A stretch of DNA of 64,000 bases. It comes from Terrimonas sp. (GTDB taxonomy: Bacteria > Bacteroidota > Bacteroidia > Chitinophagales > Chitinophagaceae). A program made the position numbers and the translations under genes. A model generated the notes under the pieces. The model saw only the letters and a list, made by a program, of their open reading frames with translations, was not told the origin of the DNA and searched no databases. Below, one piece after another: positions 53,136-61,910 of the stretch (positions are counted from its first letter, which is position 1; each line of letters begins with the position of its first letter). Location: assembly GCF_003075435.1 (NCBI RefSeq), contig NZ_QCZJ01000004.1, positions 226,597 to 290,596 on the forward strand, in the 5' to 3' direction.

Positions 53136-53618
53136 TTACCAGTTATTTTTTTGTGTATCATTGGTGCGTTCCGGAACATCAGCCTTATTGTGGCGCCAGT
53201 TACTATCGTAAGAAACAAATAGTGCAAGCCACATACTCCTTGCAACACGCATGATGATGGGTTGTAACGCTACTAGCAGAATAGCATTAATAATTATCCA
53301 GTATAAGAAGCGATAATCATTAACACTCATTCCTACTGTTAATGCATACACAACAAATGAAAAAACGCTTACAGCAATCGAGATAGCGTAACTGCTGTAG
53401 CCAGATCCATAGTAAAATCCAACTTCCAGGTTAAAAGCCTGCCCGCATACAGGGCATGTTTCATGCATCTGCATGGTATGCTTTAAATGATAAGGATTTT
53501 TATCAACAAACATGTTCCCCTGCCTGCACCTTGGGCATTTGCATTTTGCAATACTCATTATTGCCGGCATATGCTTTTCAGCAGAAGATTTTACTCCTGT
53601 TATTTCTATTAAGTCCAT
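53136..53618 (-). CDS. DUF983 membrane protein with two zinc-ribbon-like Cys pairs
   Basis: A 160-residue protein with CKCPRCRQGNMF and CPVCGQAFNLEVGFYYG in the N-terminal half, forming a likely zinc ribbon, then two transmembrane helices (AISIAVSVFSFVVYALTVGM and YWIIINAILLVALQPIIMRV). This is the DUF983 arrangement. It lies 5 bp after an AraC regulator gene and 27 bp before a peroxiredoxin, on the same strand. The context hints at a redox or metal stress role, but DUF983 has no established function. Confidence 0.87.
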   Translation of the reverse strand: MDLIEITGVKSSAEKHMPAIMSIAKCKCPRCRQGNMFVDKNPYHLKHTMQMHETCPVCGQAFNLEVGFYYGSGYSSYAISIAVSVFSFVVYALTVGMSVNDYRFLYWIIINAILLVALQPIIMRVARSMWLALFVSYDSNWRHNKADVPERTNDTQKNNW

Positions 53619-53623
53619 ATAAA

Positions 53624-54517
53624 TTATTTTTTTATGTCGAATTGTTTCCTGAATGCTTCCGGTGTATATCCTGAATATTTTTTAAAGAAGCGACTGAAAT
53701 AAGAGTTATCCTGGAAATTTAATTCGTATGCTATTTCAGCAGCTGTAATATTTACATTTGTAAGTAATCGTTTGGCTTCAAGCAGTACCCGTTCCCTTAT
53801 TAATTCACCCGCAGTTTTTCCTATTAAGTCCTGGCACAGCGCATTAAGATGGTTTGGCGTTACATACAATAATTCTGCATATTGTTTTGGAAGTCTTATG
53901 TTTTTGTAATTATCTTCTATTAGTTTCCTGAAGTTACGCAGCAACATCATTTTTTGTTGCGGTATTGATTTATTTGACAATTCAGGTGTTTTATCTTCCA
54001 GCAGTATAAACAATTGCAGAAGCAATATTCTTATTTTGTCCATATCTCTCTGCTCACGTGTTTCCTTTGCTGTGCTGATGATTGATTCAAACAATCGTGT
54101 CACTGTGTCTTTTGAAGATGAAGGAATTTGAATGATTCCTTCATTGCTTATACCACTGAAAAATGAAAATCTTTCAATGTAATGAGGGTTTAACAGGAAA
54201 GATTTAAAGAACCGATCTGAAAAATTAATGATATAACCATCCGTACTTCCTGTAAAATGCCAGCTATGTACCTGCCCCGGAACCATACAATATAATTGCA
54301 AAGCTTTTACAGGGTATGTATGAAAATCTATTGTGTGCTCCCCTTTTCCTTTTGTGAAAAGCACAAGATGAAAAAAGGAATGGCGATGAGGAGAATGCAG
54401 GTGGCTATAATGCTTTTCCAGGTAATCTGAAAAGCGATCAGCAAGAAAATCATCCTGTACCCCATGTTCATCCTGAAGGCTGCAGATATCGTATACAGGA
54501 ATTTTTTCTTTTGTCAT
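53624..54517 (-). CDS. AraC-family transcriptional regulator
   Basis: A 297-residue regulator with an N-terminal cupin-type sensing domain (SHLHSPHRHSFFHLVLFTKG, VPGQVHSWHF) and a C-terminal double helix-turn-helix domain. The latter has YAELLYVTPNHLNALCQDL, then AEIAYELNFQDNSYFSRFFK and KYSGYTPEAFRKQ, the AraC hallmark. It heads a tight run with DUF983 and peroxiredoxin genes, which it may co-regulate. Its upstream region contains an inverted-repeat element with the same ends as the MITE-like family. Ligand unknown. Confidence 0.92.
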   Translation of the reverse strand: MTKEKIPVYDICSLQDEHGVQDDFLADRFSDYLEKHYSHLHSPHRHSFFHLVLFTKGKGEHTIDFHTYPVKALQLYCMVPGQVHSWHFTGSTDGYIINFSDRFFKSFLLNPHYIERFSFFSGISNEGIIQIPSSSKDTVTRLFESIISTAKETREQRDMDKIRILLLQLFILLEDKTPELSNKSIPQQKMMLLRNFRKLIEDNYKNIRLPKQYAELLYVTPNHLNALCQDLIGKTAGELIRERVLLEAKRLLTNVNITAAEIAYELNFQDNSYFSRFFKKYSGYTPEAFRKQFDIKK

Positions 54518-54843
54518 AACTCACTCATTCGTTATGCAAAGGTATGTTTGATGGCTGTTGAATAAGTGATACAATTTATGGAATGAATGGTACTTTTTAC
54601 TGATTGATGATGTAGAAGTATATCATCCGCCAGAGATACAGAGGCAGGATAATTGGGTGCATTCCAAATTTTACGCCATTTGTTCCACTCTTAGAGAGGG
54701 GAGAAAGGAGTGAGAATAAACTGATATTCAGCTAAAATTTGGAATGCCCCAGGATGATCCGGAGTAACAAAATATGTTTTATAAATTGCTCTAATGTACG
54801 GATTAGTGATCACCCGTTTTTTATTAGAATAAATTATTACCGT
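54518..54843. other. Intergenic region holding a palindromic element
   Basis: A 326-bp gap upstream of the AraC gene. Apart from the inverted-repeat element at 54659-54747 I see no gene or RNA. Confidence 0.5.
54659..54747. mobile_element. Short palindromic element with MITE-like ends (89 bp)
   Basis: Perfect 15-bp inverted ends, GCATTCCAAATTTTA at 54659-54673 and its complement at 54733-54747, around a 59-nt middle. The ends resemble those of copies A and B (GCATTTAAAATTTTCG, GCATTTCAAATTTCG) but the inner 28-bp repeat is absent, so it may be a deleted relative. Confidence 0.6.
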
Positions 54844-56268
54844 TTATTTCCTTACGCCTGTATTGCCGCCTCCATCTAATGTAAGATCAATAGGTTTATT
54901 GGTTTTCCATGCGCCTCTTGTAAAATCCGGAATTTCAACAGAAGAAGATTTTTTAGCTATTGACGCGCCGCTTAACGGAAGTATGCAACTCCACGCCGCC
55001 GCATCATATACATCCTGATCAAGCGGTAAGCCATTGCGCAGGCAATCAATCAGGCGCCAGTCCATAATAAAATCCATACCGCCATGCCCGCCAACTTCTT
55101 TGGCGATACTACCTATATGTTTAACAATTGGGGGAGTGTACTTTTCATATAATGCGTCAAGCTCCTCTTTTTTAACCCATGCATGACCAAATGCTATACG
55201 CTCAGGGTCAGGGTATTTTTGTGCAATGCCTTTTGTGCCGCTCAGCAAATGAATGCGTGAATAAGGACGAAGCGTTGATACATCATGCTGCAGCATCATT
55301 GTTTTACCTTTATTGGTACGTATAACGGTAGTGTTAAGGTTACCGCGGTAAGGTTTATCAACAAATTCAGCAAAAAAATCATCTTTCGCTGCCATTTCTT
55401 TGGCAAGATTATTCAGTGTAAAATCATTGGTGCTCATGCTGGTCATATAATCCATCTTGTCACCACGGTTTATGTTCAGGCACTGTGAAATGGGGCCAAG
55501 CCCGTGTGTAGGGTATAGGTTACCGTTATGTTTATAGTTTTCTTTGAGCCTCCACATATCGGCATAAGCCTTTTTGTTAAACAGCCAACCTTTACTCAGA
55601 TCGTGCAGGTAAGCACCTTCTGCATGGATCAACTCGCCGAACAAACCGTTGCGGGCCATATTCAGGGTGAGCAATTCAAAAAAATCGTAGCAACAGTTTT
55701 CAAGCATCATCATATGCTTTTTTGTTGCTTCGGAAGTTTCCACCAATTGCCAGCATTCATCAATGGTTAAGCCGGCATTCACTTCGGTAGCTGCATGTTT
55801 GCCGTTTTTCATCGCGTGAATAGCAATAGGCGCATGCAGGCTCCAGGGAGTAGGTGTATATATTAAATCCACATCCTTACTTTCACATAATGCTTTCCAG
55901 CCTTCTTCACCACTATATTCTTTGGCTTTTGGTCTGCCTCTTTTTTCTAATGTTTTTTGAGCCGCAGTAACCCTGTCAGGATATTTATCACAAAGCGCTG
56001 TTATTTCCAGCCCGTCAATATAGCTTAAGCGGCCTACAGCATCGCCTCCTCTCATACCTAAACCAATAACACCCACACGAACAACATCCAGTTTTGGTGC
56101 AGCATAGCCGCACATATTGAAGCGTTGTTTACTTTTTTCAAAATCCTTCGATCTGGCGATTTGCTCATCGGTAGCAGCACCAAATGCGTTAGCAAGCGAT
56201 GGAGCTGTCGCAACTGCCCCGGCACCCAAAGAAATATTGCGGATAAATTTCCTGCGGTTCGTACTCAT
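54844..56268 (-). CDS. Tat-exported Gfo/Idh/MocA-family oxidoreductase
   Basis: An NAD(P)-dependent sugar oxidoreductase of 474 residues. The start at MSTNRRKFIRNISLGAGAVA gives a twin-arginine (Tat) signal; an ATG 51 bp upstream would add an unlikely leader. The nucleotide-binding fold follows (VRVGVIGLGMRGGDAVGRL). The motif EVNAGLTIDECW replaces the usual E-K-P-x-x region, and LENCCYDFFEL is typical of the Tat-exported glycosidase-like branch (GH109 relatives). It stands alone, divergent from a DUF3472 gene. Confidence 0.87.
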   Translation of the reverse strand: MSTNRRKFIRNISLGAGAVATAPSLANAFGAATDEQIARSKDFEKSKQRFNMCGYAAPKLDVVRVGVIGLGMRGGDAVGRLSYIDGLEITALCDKYPDRVTAAQKTLEKRGRPKAKEYSGEEGWKALCESKDVDLIYTPTPWSLHAPIAIHAMKNGKHAATEVNAGLTIDECWQLVETSEATKKHMMMLENCCYDFFELLTLNMARNGLFGELIHAEGAYLHDLSKGWLFNKKAYADMWRLKENYKHNGNLYPTHGLGPISQCLNINRGDKMDYMTSMSTNDFTLNNLAKEMAAKDDFFAEFVDKPYRGNLNTTVIRTNKGKTMMLQHDVSTLRPYSRIHLLSGTKGIAQKYPDPERIAFGHAWVKKEELDALYEKYTPPIVKHIGSIAKEVGGHGGMDFIMDWRLIDCLRNGLPLDQDVYDAAAWSCILPLSGASIAKKSSSVEIPDFTRGAWKTNKPIDLTLDGGGNTGVRK

Positions 56269-56405
56269 ACTGGTTTTTTTAATGATTGATGCAAGTTCTG
56301 TAAAATAATTGTTATGCAAAGCCCATTGCTAAAATAGCACAAACGTTTGCCTGAATTGTACTGTTAATTTATATTTAGATTTACCTGTCTTCAAAAAAGT
56401 TGATA

Positions 56406-57704
56406 ATGAAAGGTTATATAATTGTTTTATTGATGAATGCTTTTATTATGCATGCAGCCGCTTTGCCTGCTCCTTTTGATCATAGCGATACTATTATATC
56501 TGTACCTGCAGGAGGTAATACATGGTGCATACAGTGTGATGAAAATAACAATCTTATCAGCAATAAAGGAATACAGCACTGGACGCAGCAGGAAACAGGT
56601 TTTGAAACTTATATAAGGGTAAATAAAACCGGTAGCCTGAAAATAGGAATAAATGCAAAAACAGATAAAGCAGGTGTTTTGCGCTTAAGCGTTGCCGGTA
56701 GTGGTAAAAATATAACGGTAAAAGGAACAGCCTTTAAGGTTTATGATGCGGGAACATTTGAAATAAAGGATACCGGTTATATTAAAATTGCTGTAAGCGG
56801 CAGGCAAAAGAAAGGAGCATATTTTGCGGATATATCGGCATTTGAATTAAGCGGTACTGCTATCAATGAGCATACAGCTTTTGTAAAAAACAATAAGGAT
56901 AATTTTTTTTACTGGGGCAGGAGGGGGCCTTCAGTGCACCTGAATTATCCTTTTGCAGACAGCATAAAAGCTGAGTGGTTTTATAATGAAATTACCATTC
57001 CTGAAAACCAGGATGTGGTGGGTTCTTACTATATGGCCAATGGTTTTGGTGAGGGATATTTTGGTATACAGGTGAATTCAGCATCAGAGCGGAGAATATT
57101 GTTTTCGGTATGGAGCCCATTTTCAACAGATGATCCCAAAAACATTCCGCAGGATATGCGCATAACCCTGCTAAAAAAAGGTGAGGGGGTGCATACCGGT
57201 GAGTTTGGTAATGAAGGTTCGGGCGGGCAGAGCTACTTGCGTTATAACTGGAAGGCGGGCGTAACATATAAATTTTTACTTCGCGGACAGCCTGACGGAA
57301 ACGGGAGCACCATTTACACCGCTTATTTTTTTGCTCCGGAAAGGGGAGAATGGTTATTGATCGCTTCTTTTAAACGACCCAAAACAAATACATATCTCAG
57401 GAGGTTTCATTCATTCCTTGAGAACTTTATACCTGAGCAGGGCAATAAAACAAGAGAAGTATTATTCGGAAATCAGTGGGTGTGTGATGAAGCGGGTACA
57501 TGGTTTGAACTGGTAAATGCCGTGTTTACTTATGATAATACTGCAGCTAAAAAGTACCGGATGGATTATGCAGGCGGAGTTGAAAACGGGAGATTCTATT
57601 TAAAAAATTGTGGCTTTTTTGCCGGATTTACTCCCTATAAATCTTTGTTTTTGCGCAAAGCAAATATGCAGATCCCGGATGTTGATTTTAAAACGCTGCC
57701 TTAA
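56406..57704 (+). CDS. Secreted DUF5077/DUF3472 protein
   Basis: A 432-residue exported protein with a signal peptide (MKGYIIVLLMNAFIMHAAAL). The first domain (about 30-150, QETGFETYIRVNKTGSLKIG) matches the DUF5077 pattern. The second (about 160-420, NFFYWGRRGPSVHLNYPF, VVGSYYMANGFGEGYFGIQV, FSVWSPFSTDDP) is DUF3472. Such proteins occur with carbohydrate-use genes, and the neighbouring Tat-exported Gfo/Idh protein fits. ATG at 56406 was preferred over a TTG 6 bp upstream. No catalytic residues can be assigned. Confidence 0.85.
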   Translation: MKGYIIVLLMNAFIMHAAALPAPFDHSDTIISVPAGGNTWCIQCDENNNLISNKGIQHWTQQETGFETYIRVNKTGSLKIGINAKTDKAGVLRLSVAGSGKNITVKGTAFKVYDAGTFEIKDTGYIKIAVSGRQKKGAYFADISAFELSGTAINEHTAFVKNNKDNFFYWGRRGPSVHLNYPFADSIKAEWFYNEITIPENQDVVGSYYMANGFGEGYFGIQVNSASERRILFSVWSPFSTDDPKNIPQDMRITLLKKGEGVHTGEFGNEGSGGQSYLRYNWKAGVTYKFLLRGQPDGNGSTIYTAYFFAPERGEWLLIASFKRPKTNTYLRRFHSFLENFIPEQGNKTREVLFGNQWVCDEAGTWFELVNAVFTYDNTAAKKYRMDYAGGVENGRFYLKNCGFFAGFTPYKSLFLRKANMQIPDVDFKTLP

Positions 57705-57706
57705 GT

Positions 57707-58009
57707 TCAGGAAGCTAAAAACTCGATCATGTCGTTACCAAGACGGGGGCGTTTTTCAAAAGTATATACCACACTCTGACCGTTGGTTATGTTTAAATTG
57801 AAGAAATACTTTCCACTGTTAAGGTGAGCTACTCTTAGTTGCACTTCAAAGCCATTGAATTTGCCTTTTCTGCATACTTTTTTTTCAGTATCTGTAATGC
57901 TGTATTCAAAAACCGGGTTGGCAACATCTTCTTTTTCTTTAATGCGGAGATGGAGTAGTTCCATTACTACGGAAGGAAATTCAACTTCTAAAGCTTTTAA
58001 ACTGCCCAT
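57707..58009 (-). CDS. Small beta-rich protein resembling a free-standing T9SS-type sorting-domain fold
   Basis: A 100-residue protein with no signal peptide. Its second half (FEYSITDTEKKVCRKGKFNG, FEVQLRVAHLNSGKYFFNLN, then TNGQSVVYTFEKR) follows the strand pattern of T9SS type A C-terminal domains, in which L-x-S-G-x-Y-F is the core. It could be a cytoplasmic Ig-like protein of similar fold instead. I do not recognise a named family. Its stop is 2 bp from the stop of the convergent DUF3472 gene. Confidence 0.65.
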   Translation of the reverse strand: MGSLKALEVEFPSVVMELLHLRIKEKEDVANPVFEYSITDTEKKVCRKGKFNGFEVQLRVAHLNSGKYFFNLNITNGQSVVYTFEKRPRLGNDMIEFLAS

Positions 58010-58294
58010 GATACTTTGTTTATAAGTTATAGTAGATCACATAATTGGTATAACTGAAAATCTTTGTAAATAGTATAGCAAATTGAAAAAAATAGATAAA
58101 ACACGAGGTTTAAATCAAAATTTTGCAAATGGTAAGCGGTGGGCAGGTGATTTTTTTTAATACGCTTAAAAAAGATAGACAAAGGTCCGGGTTATTTGAG
58201 TTAAAAAGCAGCATTTGCATAGGAAAATCATACAATATGATTAAAAAAAAGCATTATGGCAAGGTCATTGCATTAGTAATTAAAACCATTTGCT

Positions 58295-58753
58295 ATGAAT
58301 GACATTAATATACAGCCTGCGGCGATAAAAACAACGGTGAGGGTAGATCAGGGTGTAGATGCTGTGAAAGAAACCATTAATGGCATCCTGGAAAATGATC
58401 CCAATATTTCCGGCACACCTATCCAGCACATTTCCGGTAATTCGTTTGTACTTGGCTGGGTGAAATCTTTCCAGATCATCATGATTTCGGTTACACTCCG
58501 CAAAGAAACTGAAAACCTCACAACCATAAGCCTTGAAGCCATAAAGCCTGAGGCTGACAGTAAATCAAGTCGTATTGTTCAGGAAGGCTTTTATGATTTT
58601 TTGTCTTTTTTGAAGACAACACTTGTACCTCAAAATATTCATCCCACAGATGGTGCCGCTTATGCCCAGGATAATACCAATACCGGGCTGTGGAAATGGA
58701 TTTTTTTCATACTGCTTGCTACATTTATGACATGGTATTTCTACCAGCATTAA
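58295..58753 (+). CDS. Hypothetical C-terminal tail-anchored protein
   Basis: A 152-residue protein I cannot place. Residues 1-115 are soluble with alternating strands and helices (KTTVRVDQGVDAVKETINGI, SFVLGWVKSFQIIMISVTLR). After a polar linker comes one transmembrane helix at the very end (WKWIFFILLATFMTWYFYQH). There is no signal peptide, so the protein would be anchored by its tail with the bulk in the cytoplasm. It converges with the M20 peptidase gene; the 285-bp gap before it holds no recognised element. Confidence 0.7.
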   Translation: MNDINIQPAAIKTTVRVDQGVDAVKETINGILENDPNISGTPIQHISGNSFVLGWVKSFQIIMISVTLRKETENLTTISLEAIKPEADSKSSRIVQEGFYDFLSFLKTTLVPQNIHPTDGAAYAQDNTNTGLWKWIFFILLATFMTWYFYQH

Positions 58754-58789
58754 GCTTCTCTTCTCTTTATCCCTCCTGCATTCCTTCTC

Positions 58790-60082
58790 TTATAAATCCT
58801 TTTTTATACCAAGCCTGTAAATAAAAACGGCTGCACGCTGAATAAGCAGCGGGTATTGTTTTGTATTCATGGTTTCCCCGGGGGCATGTGAACCTGTTCC
58901 TGATGGTCCTAATCCGTCAATGCAGGGAATATAATCTGCAATAAAGGAAATATCGCCTGCGCCGCGTTCCATCGGATCATTCTCCAATACCGCACCCAAT
59001 CCCATATCTGCATTTACTTTGTTGATCTCTAAAAAGAGTTTTTTGTTGCCCTCTTTCGGCCCCATAGATGGTATGCCATCATTGAATACTATTTCAGCAC
59101 TTGTGCCAGTGAGATTATTATTCATTACAATATTCTTCATTAATGTGCGTACTTCAGCGCGTTGCTTTTCTCCTAAAAACCTAACATCACCCATAACCGT
59201 AGTTTTAGAGGCAATAATATTATCCTTGCCATATACTTTTACGTTATCCACAGAATCAATAACCGTTGTGCCTCCTGCAAATACACCGGGATTAAATGTC
59301 AAATATGGTATTGCGCTCAATCCTGTGCGGAAAGAATCCACAATGCGTACCGCTTCGTATATAGCGCCAAAGCCTGCTTTTTCACTGAACACTCCCGAGG
59401 AATGTGCCTGTTTGCCATATACAAATAATCTCCAGTTATCAGCGCCGCGTCTTGTGGTGGTTACTTTATTGATCTGCCCGCCTTCAAAACTCAGTGCTAC
59501 ATCATGCTGTTTTGCTTTTTCAATCACATCTGCTCTTGTAACTACAGAAGGCATACCACCAATTTCTTCATCGCCGGTAAGGTATACAGTTATATTTGCA
59601 TCTTTCAATGCACCTGCCTGGTGCATGGCCTCTAATGCAGCTAATACAAGCACAGCACCGCCTTTATCATCAAGGATACCCTGTCCTGTTGCCGTAGAAT
59701 CATTTATAATCCTGAATGGATTTGATGGCATATCAGGCTCAAAAACCGTATCCAGGTGAGCAAGCATCAATATCTTTTTTCCTTTTCCTCCTTTTTTGGT
59801 AGCAACTAAATGTCCTGCGGTTTTTATTGAGTCCGGCATTTTTATCCACTCTGCAACAAATCCTATTTTTTCAAAAGCAGTTCTTAATATTTCACCACTT
59901 GCTCTTACGCCTGCTACATTCATAGTCCCGCTGTTGATATTCACGATCTCTTCAAGCGTTTTAAATGTTTGCGGGAGCTGTTTATTAACTGCATCAAGGA
60001 TTTTCTTTTCGGTTGCGCTGAGCTTTTGAGGTGAGGCATTTAACCCGGTACAGATAAATACCAGTAATAGCATTTTCTTCAT
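58790..60082 (-). CDS. Exported M20-family metallopeptidase (glutamate carboxypeptidase-like)
   Basis: A zinc carboxypeptidase of the CPG2 type, 430 residues, with a signal peptide (MKKMLLLVFICTGLNASPQ). Metal and catalytic motifs are complete: MLAHLDTVFEPD, GILDDKGGAVLVL, GDEEIGGMPS (catalytic Glu and metal Glu) and the late GTGSHAPGE His. The dimerisation domain lies in between. It is likely periplasmic, cleaving C-terminal glutamate from peptides or folate-like compounds. It is divergent from cydA, with a MITE-like element between. Confidence 0.92.
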   Translation of the reverse strand: MKKMLLLVFICTGLNASPQKLSATEKKILDAVNKQLPQTFKTLEEIVNINSGTMNVAGVRASGEILRTAFEKIGFVAEWIKMPDSIKTAGHLVATKKGGKGKKILMLAHLDTVFEPDMPSNPFRIINDSTATGQGILDDKGGAVLVLAALEAMHQAGALKDANITVYLTGDEEIGGMPSVVTRADVIEKAKQHDVALSFEGGQINKVTTTRRGADNWRLFVYGKQAHSSGVFSEKAGFGAIYEAVRIVDSFRTGLSAIPYLTFNPGVFAGGTTVIDSVDNVKVYGKDNIIASKTTVMGDVRFLGEKQRAEVRTLMKNIVMNNNLTGTSAEIVFNDGIPSMGPKEGNKKLFLEINKVNADMGLGAVLENDPMERGAGDISFIADYIPCIDGLGPSGTGSHAPGETMNTKQYPLLIQRAAVFIYRLGIKKDL

Positions 60083-60198
60083 GTTGATTTTTTAAGTGCA
60101 TCGTAATTTACTCAGAAATCACCAGGTGTTGAAGTGTAATTTTTTTACTGATGTTCATGTGCAATGAAATGCACCCAATACACCCTTACGATCCGGTC

Positions 60199-60396
60199 GC
60201 ATTTCAAATTTCGTATGTAGGTGCTACAGCTAAGATAGATGCCTCGTGCCTCAGCATGACAGACATAAGAATATATATTGAACAATAATACCAGTGTTCA
60301 ACAATAGGACTGACGCTCAACACAGTACTAAGGTTTGTCATGCCGAGGCACGGGGCATCTGCACAAGATTGCCATATATGCGAAATTTTGAAATGC
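60199..60396. mobile_element. MITE-like palindromic element, copy B (198 bp)
   Basis: Terminal inverted repeats GCATTTCAAATTTCG (left, 60199) and CGAAATTTTGAAATGC (right, to 60396; one indel). The inner inverted repeat pairs 60238-60261 with 60337-60360, with two changes that keep G-T pairing. The inner arms (GATGCCTCGTGCC, GGCATGACA) and loop (TATATATTGAACAATAATAC) match copy A (TATATGTTGAACAGTAGTAC). No transposase. The right end lies 32 bp before the cydA -7 box. Confidence 0.85.
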
Positions 60397-60428
60397 ATCC
60401 TACGATCTGATGTTATCATTTTGCTGCG

Positions 60429-60436
60429 TATCTTTG
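60429..60436 (+). promoter_or_regulatory. -7 promoter box of cydAB
   Basis: TATCTTTG, a perfect TAnnTTTG, 34 nt before the cydA ATG. The -33 region (about 60404-60410, CGATCTG) is weak and adjoins the right end of the MITE-like element. Confidence 0.55.
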
Positions 60437-60470
60437 GGTAATTCTATTTCTTCTGCAATAATATTTTGTC

Positions 60471-61862
60471 ATGGATGTAGAAATATTATCCCGGGTACAA
60501 TTCGCACTTACTATTTCCTTTCATTATATCTATCCTCCATTAAGTATTGGTCTTGGTTTGGTAATGGTGTTGTTTGAAGGTATATACCTGAAAACAGGGA
60601 ATAAGCTATTTGAAGCCATGACCAGGTTCTATACAAAAATATTCGCATTGATATTTGGTATAGGAGTGGCTACAGGTATAGTAATGGAATTTGAATTCGG
60701 AACCAACTGGGCAGTATACTCGAAGTATGTTGGCGATATTTTTGGGAGTGCCCTTGCTGCTGAAGGTATTTTCGCTTTCGCCCTGGAGTCTGGTTTTTTA
60801 GGCATACTATTATTCGGTTGGAACAGGGTGAGCAAAGGCGTACATTTTTTTGCTACGGTAATGGTAACACTTGGTTCCATGTTTTCGGCTATATGGATTG
60901 TTGTGGCAAACTCCTGGCAGCAAACACCTGCGGGTTATCATATAGTTGGAGAGGGCTTGGATGCCAGGGCGGAGATCACTGATTTCTGGGCAATGGTTTT
61001 TAATCCTTCATCTGTTGACAGGATATTACATGTATGGGTAGGCGCTTTTATTGCAGGTGCATTTCTTGTGCTCAGCATAAGTGCTTATTATATCATAAAG
61101 AAAAGATATGTTGAGTTTGCGGTTAAATCTTTCAAACCTGCATTTTGGGTGTTTGCTGTTTCTTCGATGCTCCAGTTATTCATTGGTCACCGTTCTGCAG
61201 ATATAGTTGCGGTATACCAACCTGCAAAGCTGGCGGCAATGGAAGGACATTTTGATACACTTGGCAAAGCGGATATGTATGTGGTAGGTTATGTTGATAA
61301 AAAAAATGAAACAACTTCAGGTATAAAAATACCCGGCGGATTAAGCTTTCTTGTGCACCAGGATTTTGATGCGCCTGTAAAAGGTTTAAAAAGTTTTAAA
61401 CCGGAAGATCGTCCTAACTCCCCCAATACTGTTTTTCAAACCTACCACCTGATGATCAGCATTGGTATGTTTTTTATTGCTTTATCATTATATGCAGGTT
61501 ATCTTTTATGGAAAGGAAAGCTGTTTGATAAAAAATGGATGATGTATGTTTTTTTATGGGGTGTTTTATTGCCACAATTAGCTAACCAGGCAGGATGGTT
61601 TGCCGCAGAAACCGGCCGGCAACCCTGGGTAGTATATGGGCTGTTGCGTACTTCTGATGCATTATCGAAAGCGGTTACTGCAAACCAGGTGATGTTTTCG
61701 CTGATCATGTTTACAGTGGTATATATATTGTTGTTTTCTCTTTTTGTTTTTTTGTTGAACAGGAAAATACAACACGGGCCATTTTATGCAGAAGGTGATG
61801 ATGATAAAGAAGAAGATCACAGTCCGCTGCATAAAGCAATGGCAGATGAATTTGGAAAATAA
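60471..61862 (+). CDS. cydA: Cytochrome bd ubiquinol/menaquinol oxidase subunit I
   Basis: Quinol-oxidising, oxygen-reducing subunit of the high-affinity bd oxidase in the inner membrane. 463 residues, the short-Q-loop form (E. coli has 522). Key features: [14 protein letters not shown] with heme-ligand His18, [12 protein letters not shown] (second heme His), the quinol-site motif [13 protein letters not shown], and [15 protein letters not shown] with the nearby Met ligand region. cydB starts 48 bp downstream. A MITE-like palindrome lies just before the promoter. No cydX-like small gene is seen. Confidence 0.96.
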   Translation: MDVEILSRVQFALTISFHYIYPPLSIGLGLVMVLFEGIYLKTGNKLFEAMTRFYTKIFALIFGIGVATGIVMEFEFGTNWAVYSKYVGDIFGSALAAEGIFAFALESGFLGILLFGWNRVSKGVHFFATVMVTLGSMFSAIWIVVANSWQQTPAGYHIVGEGLDARAEITDFWAMVFNPSSVDRILHVWVGAFIAGAFLVLSISAYYIIKKRYVEFAVKSFKPAFWVFAVSSMLQLFIGHRSADIVAVYQPAKLAAMEGHFDTLGKADMYVVGYVDKKNETTSGIKIPGGLSFLVHQDFDAPVKGLKSFKPEDRPNSPNTVFQTYHLMISIGMFFIALSLYAGYLLWKGKLFDKKWMMYVFLWGVLLPQLANQAGWFAAETGRQPWVVYGLLRTSDALSKAVTANQVMFSLIMFTVVYILLFSLFVFLLNRKIQHGPFYAEGDDDKEEDHSPLHKAMADEFGK

Positions 61863-61910
61863 CACGGCAGGAAAATTTCAAATTTCAAATATCAAATCTC
61901 CAATTTGATT

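Larger units (their letters stand above)
60083..60470. other. Divergent intergenic region of the M20 peptidase and cydA
   Basis: A 388-bp gap filled by MITE-like copy B and the cydA promoter. GAAATGCACCCAAT at about 60166-60179 repeats, inverted and with one mismatch, the outer left flank of the element at 54659. No gene is present. Confidence 0.6.

Noticed and set aside
59019..59759. 246-codon plus-strand frame
   Set aside because: Antisense shadow of the M20 peptidase.
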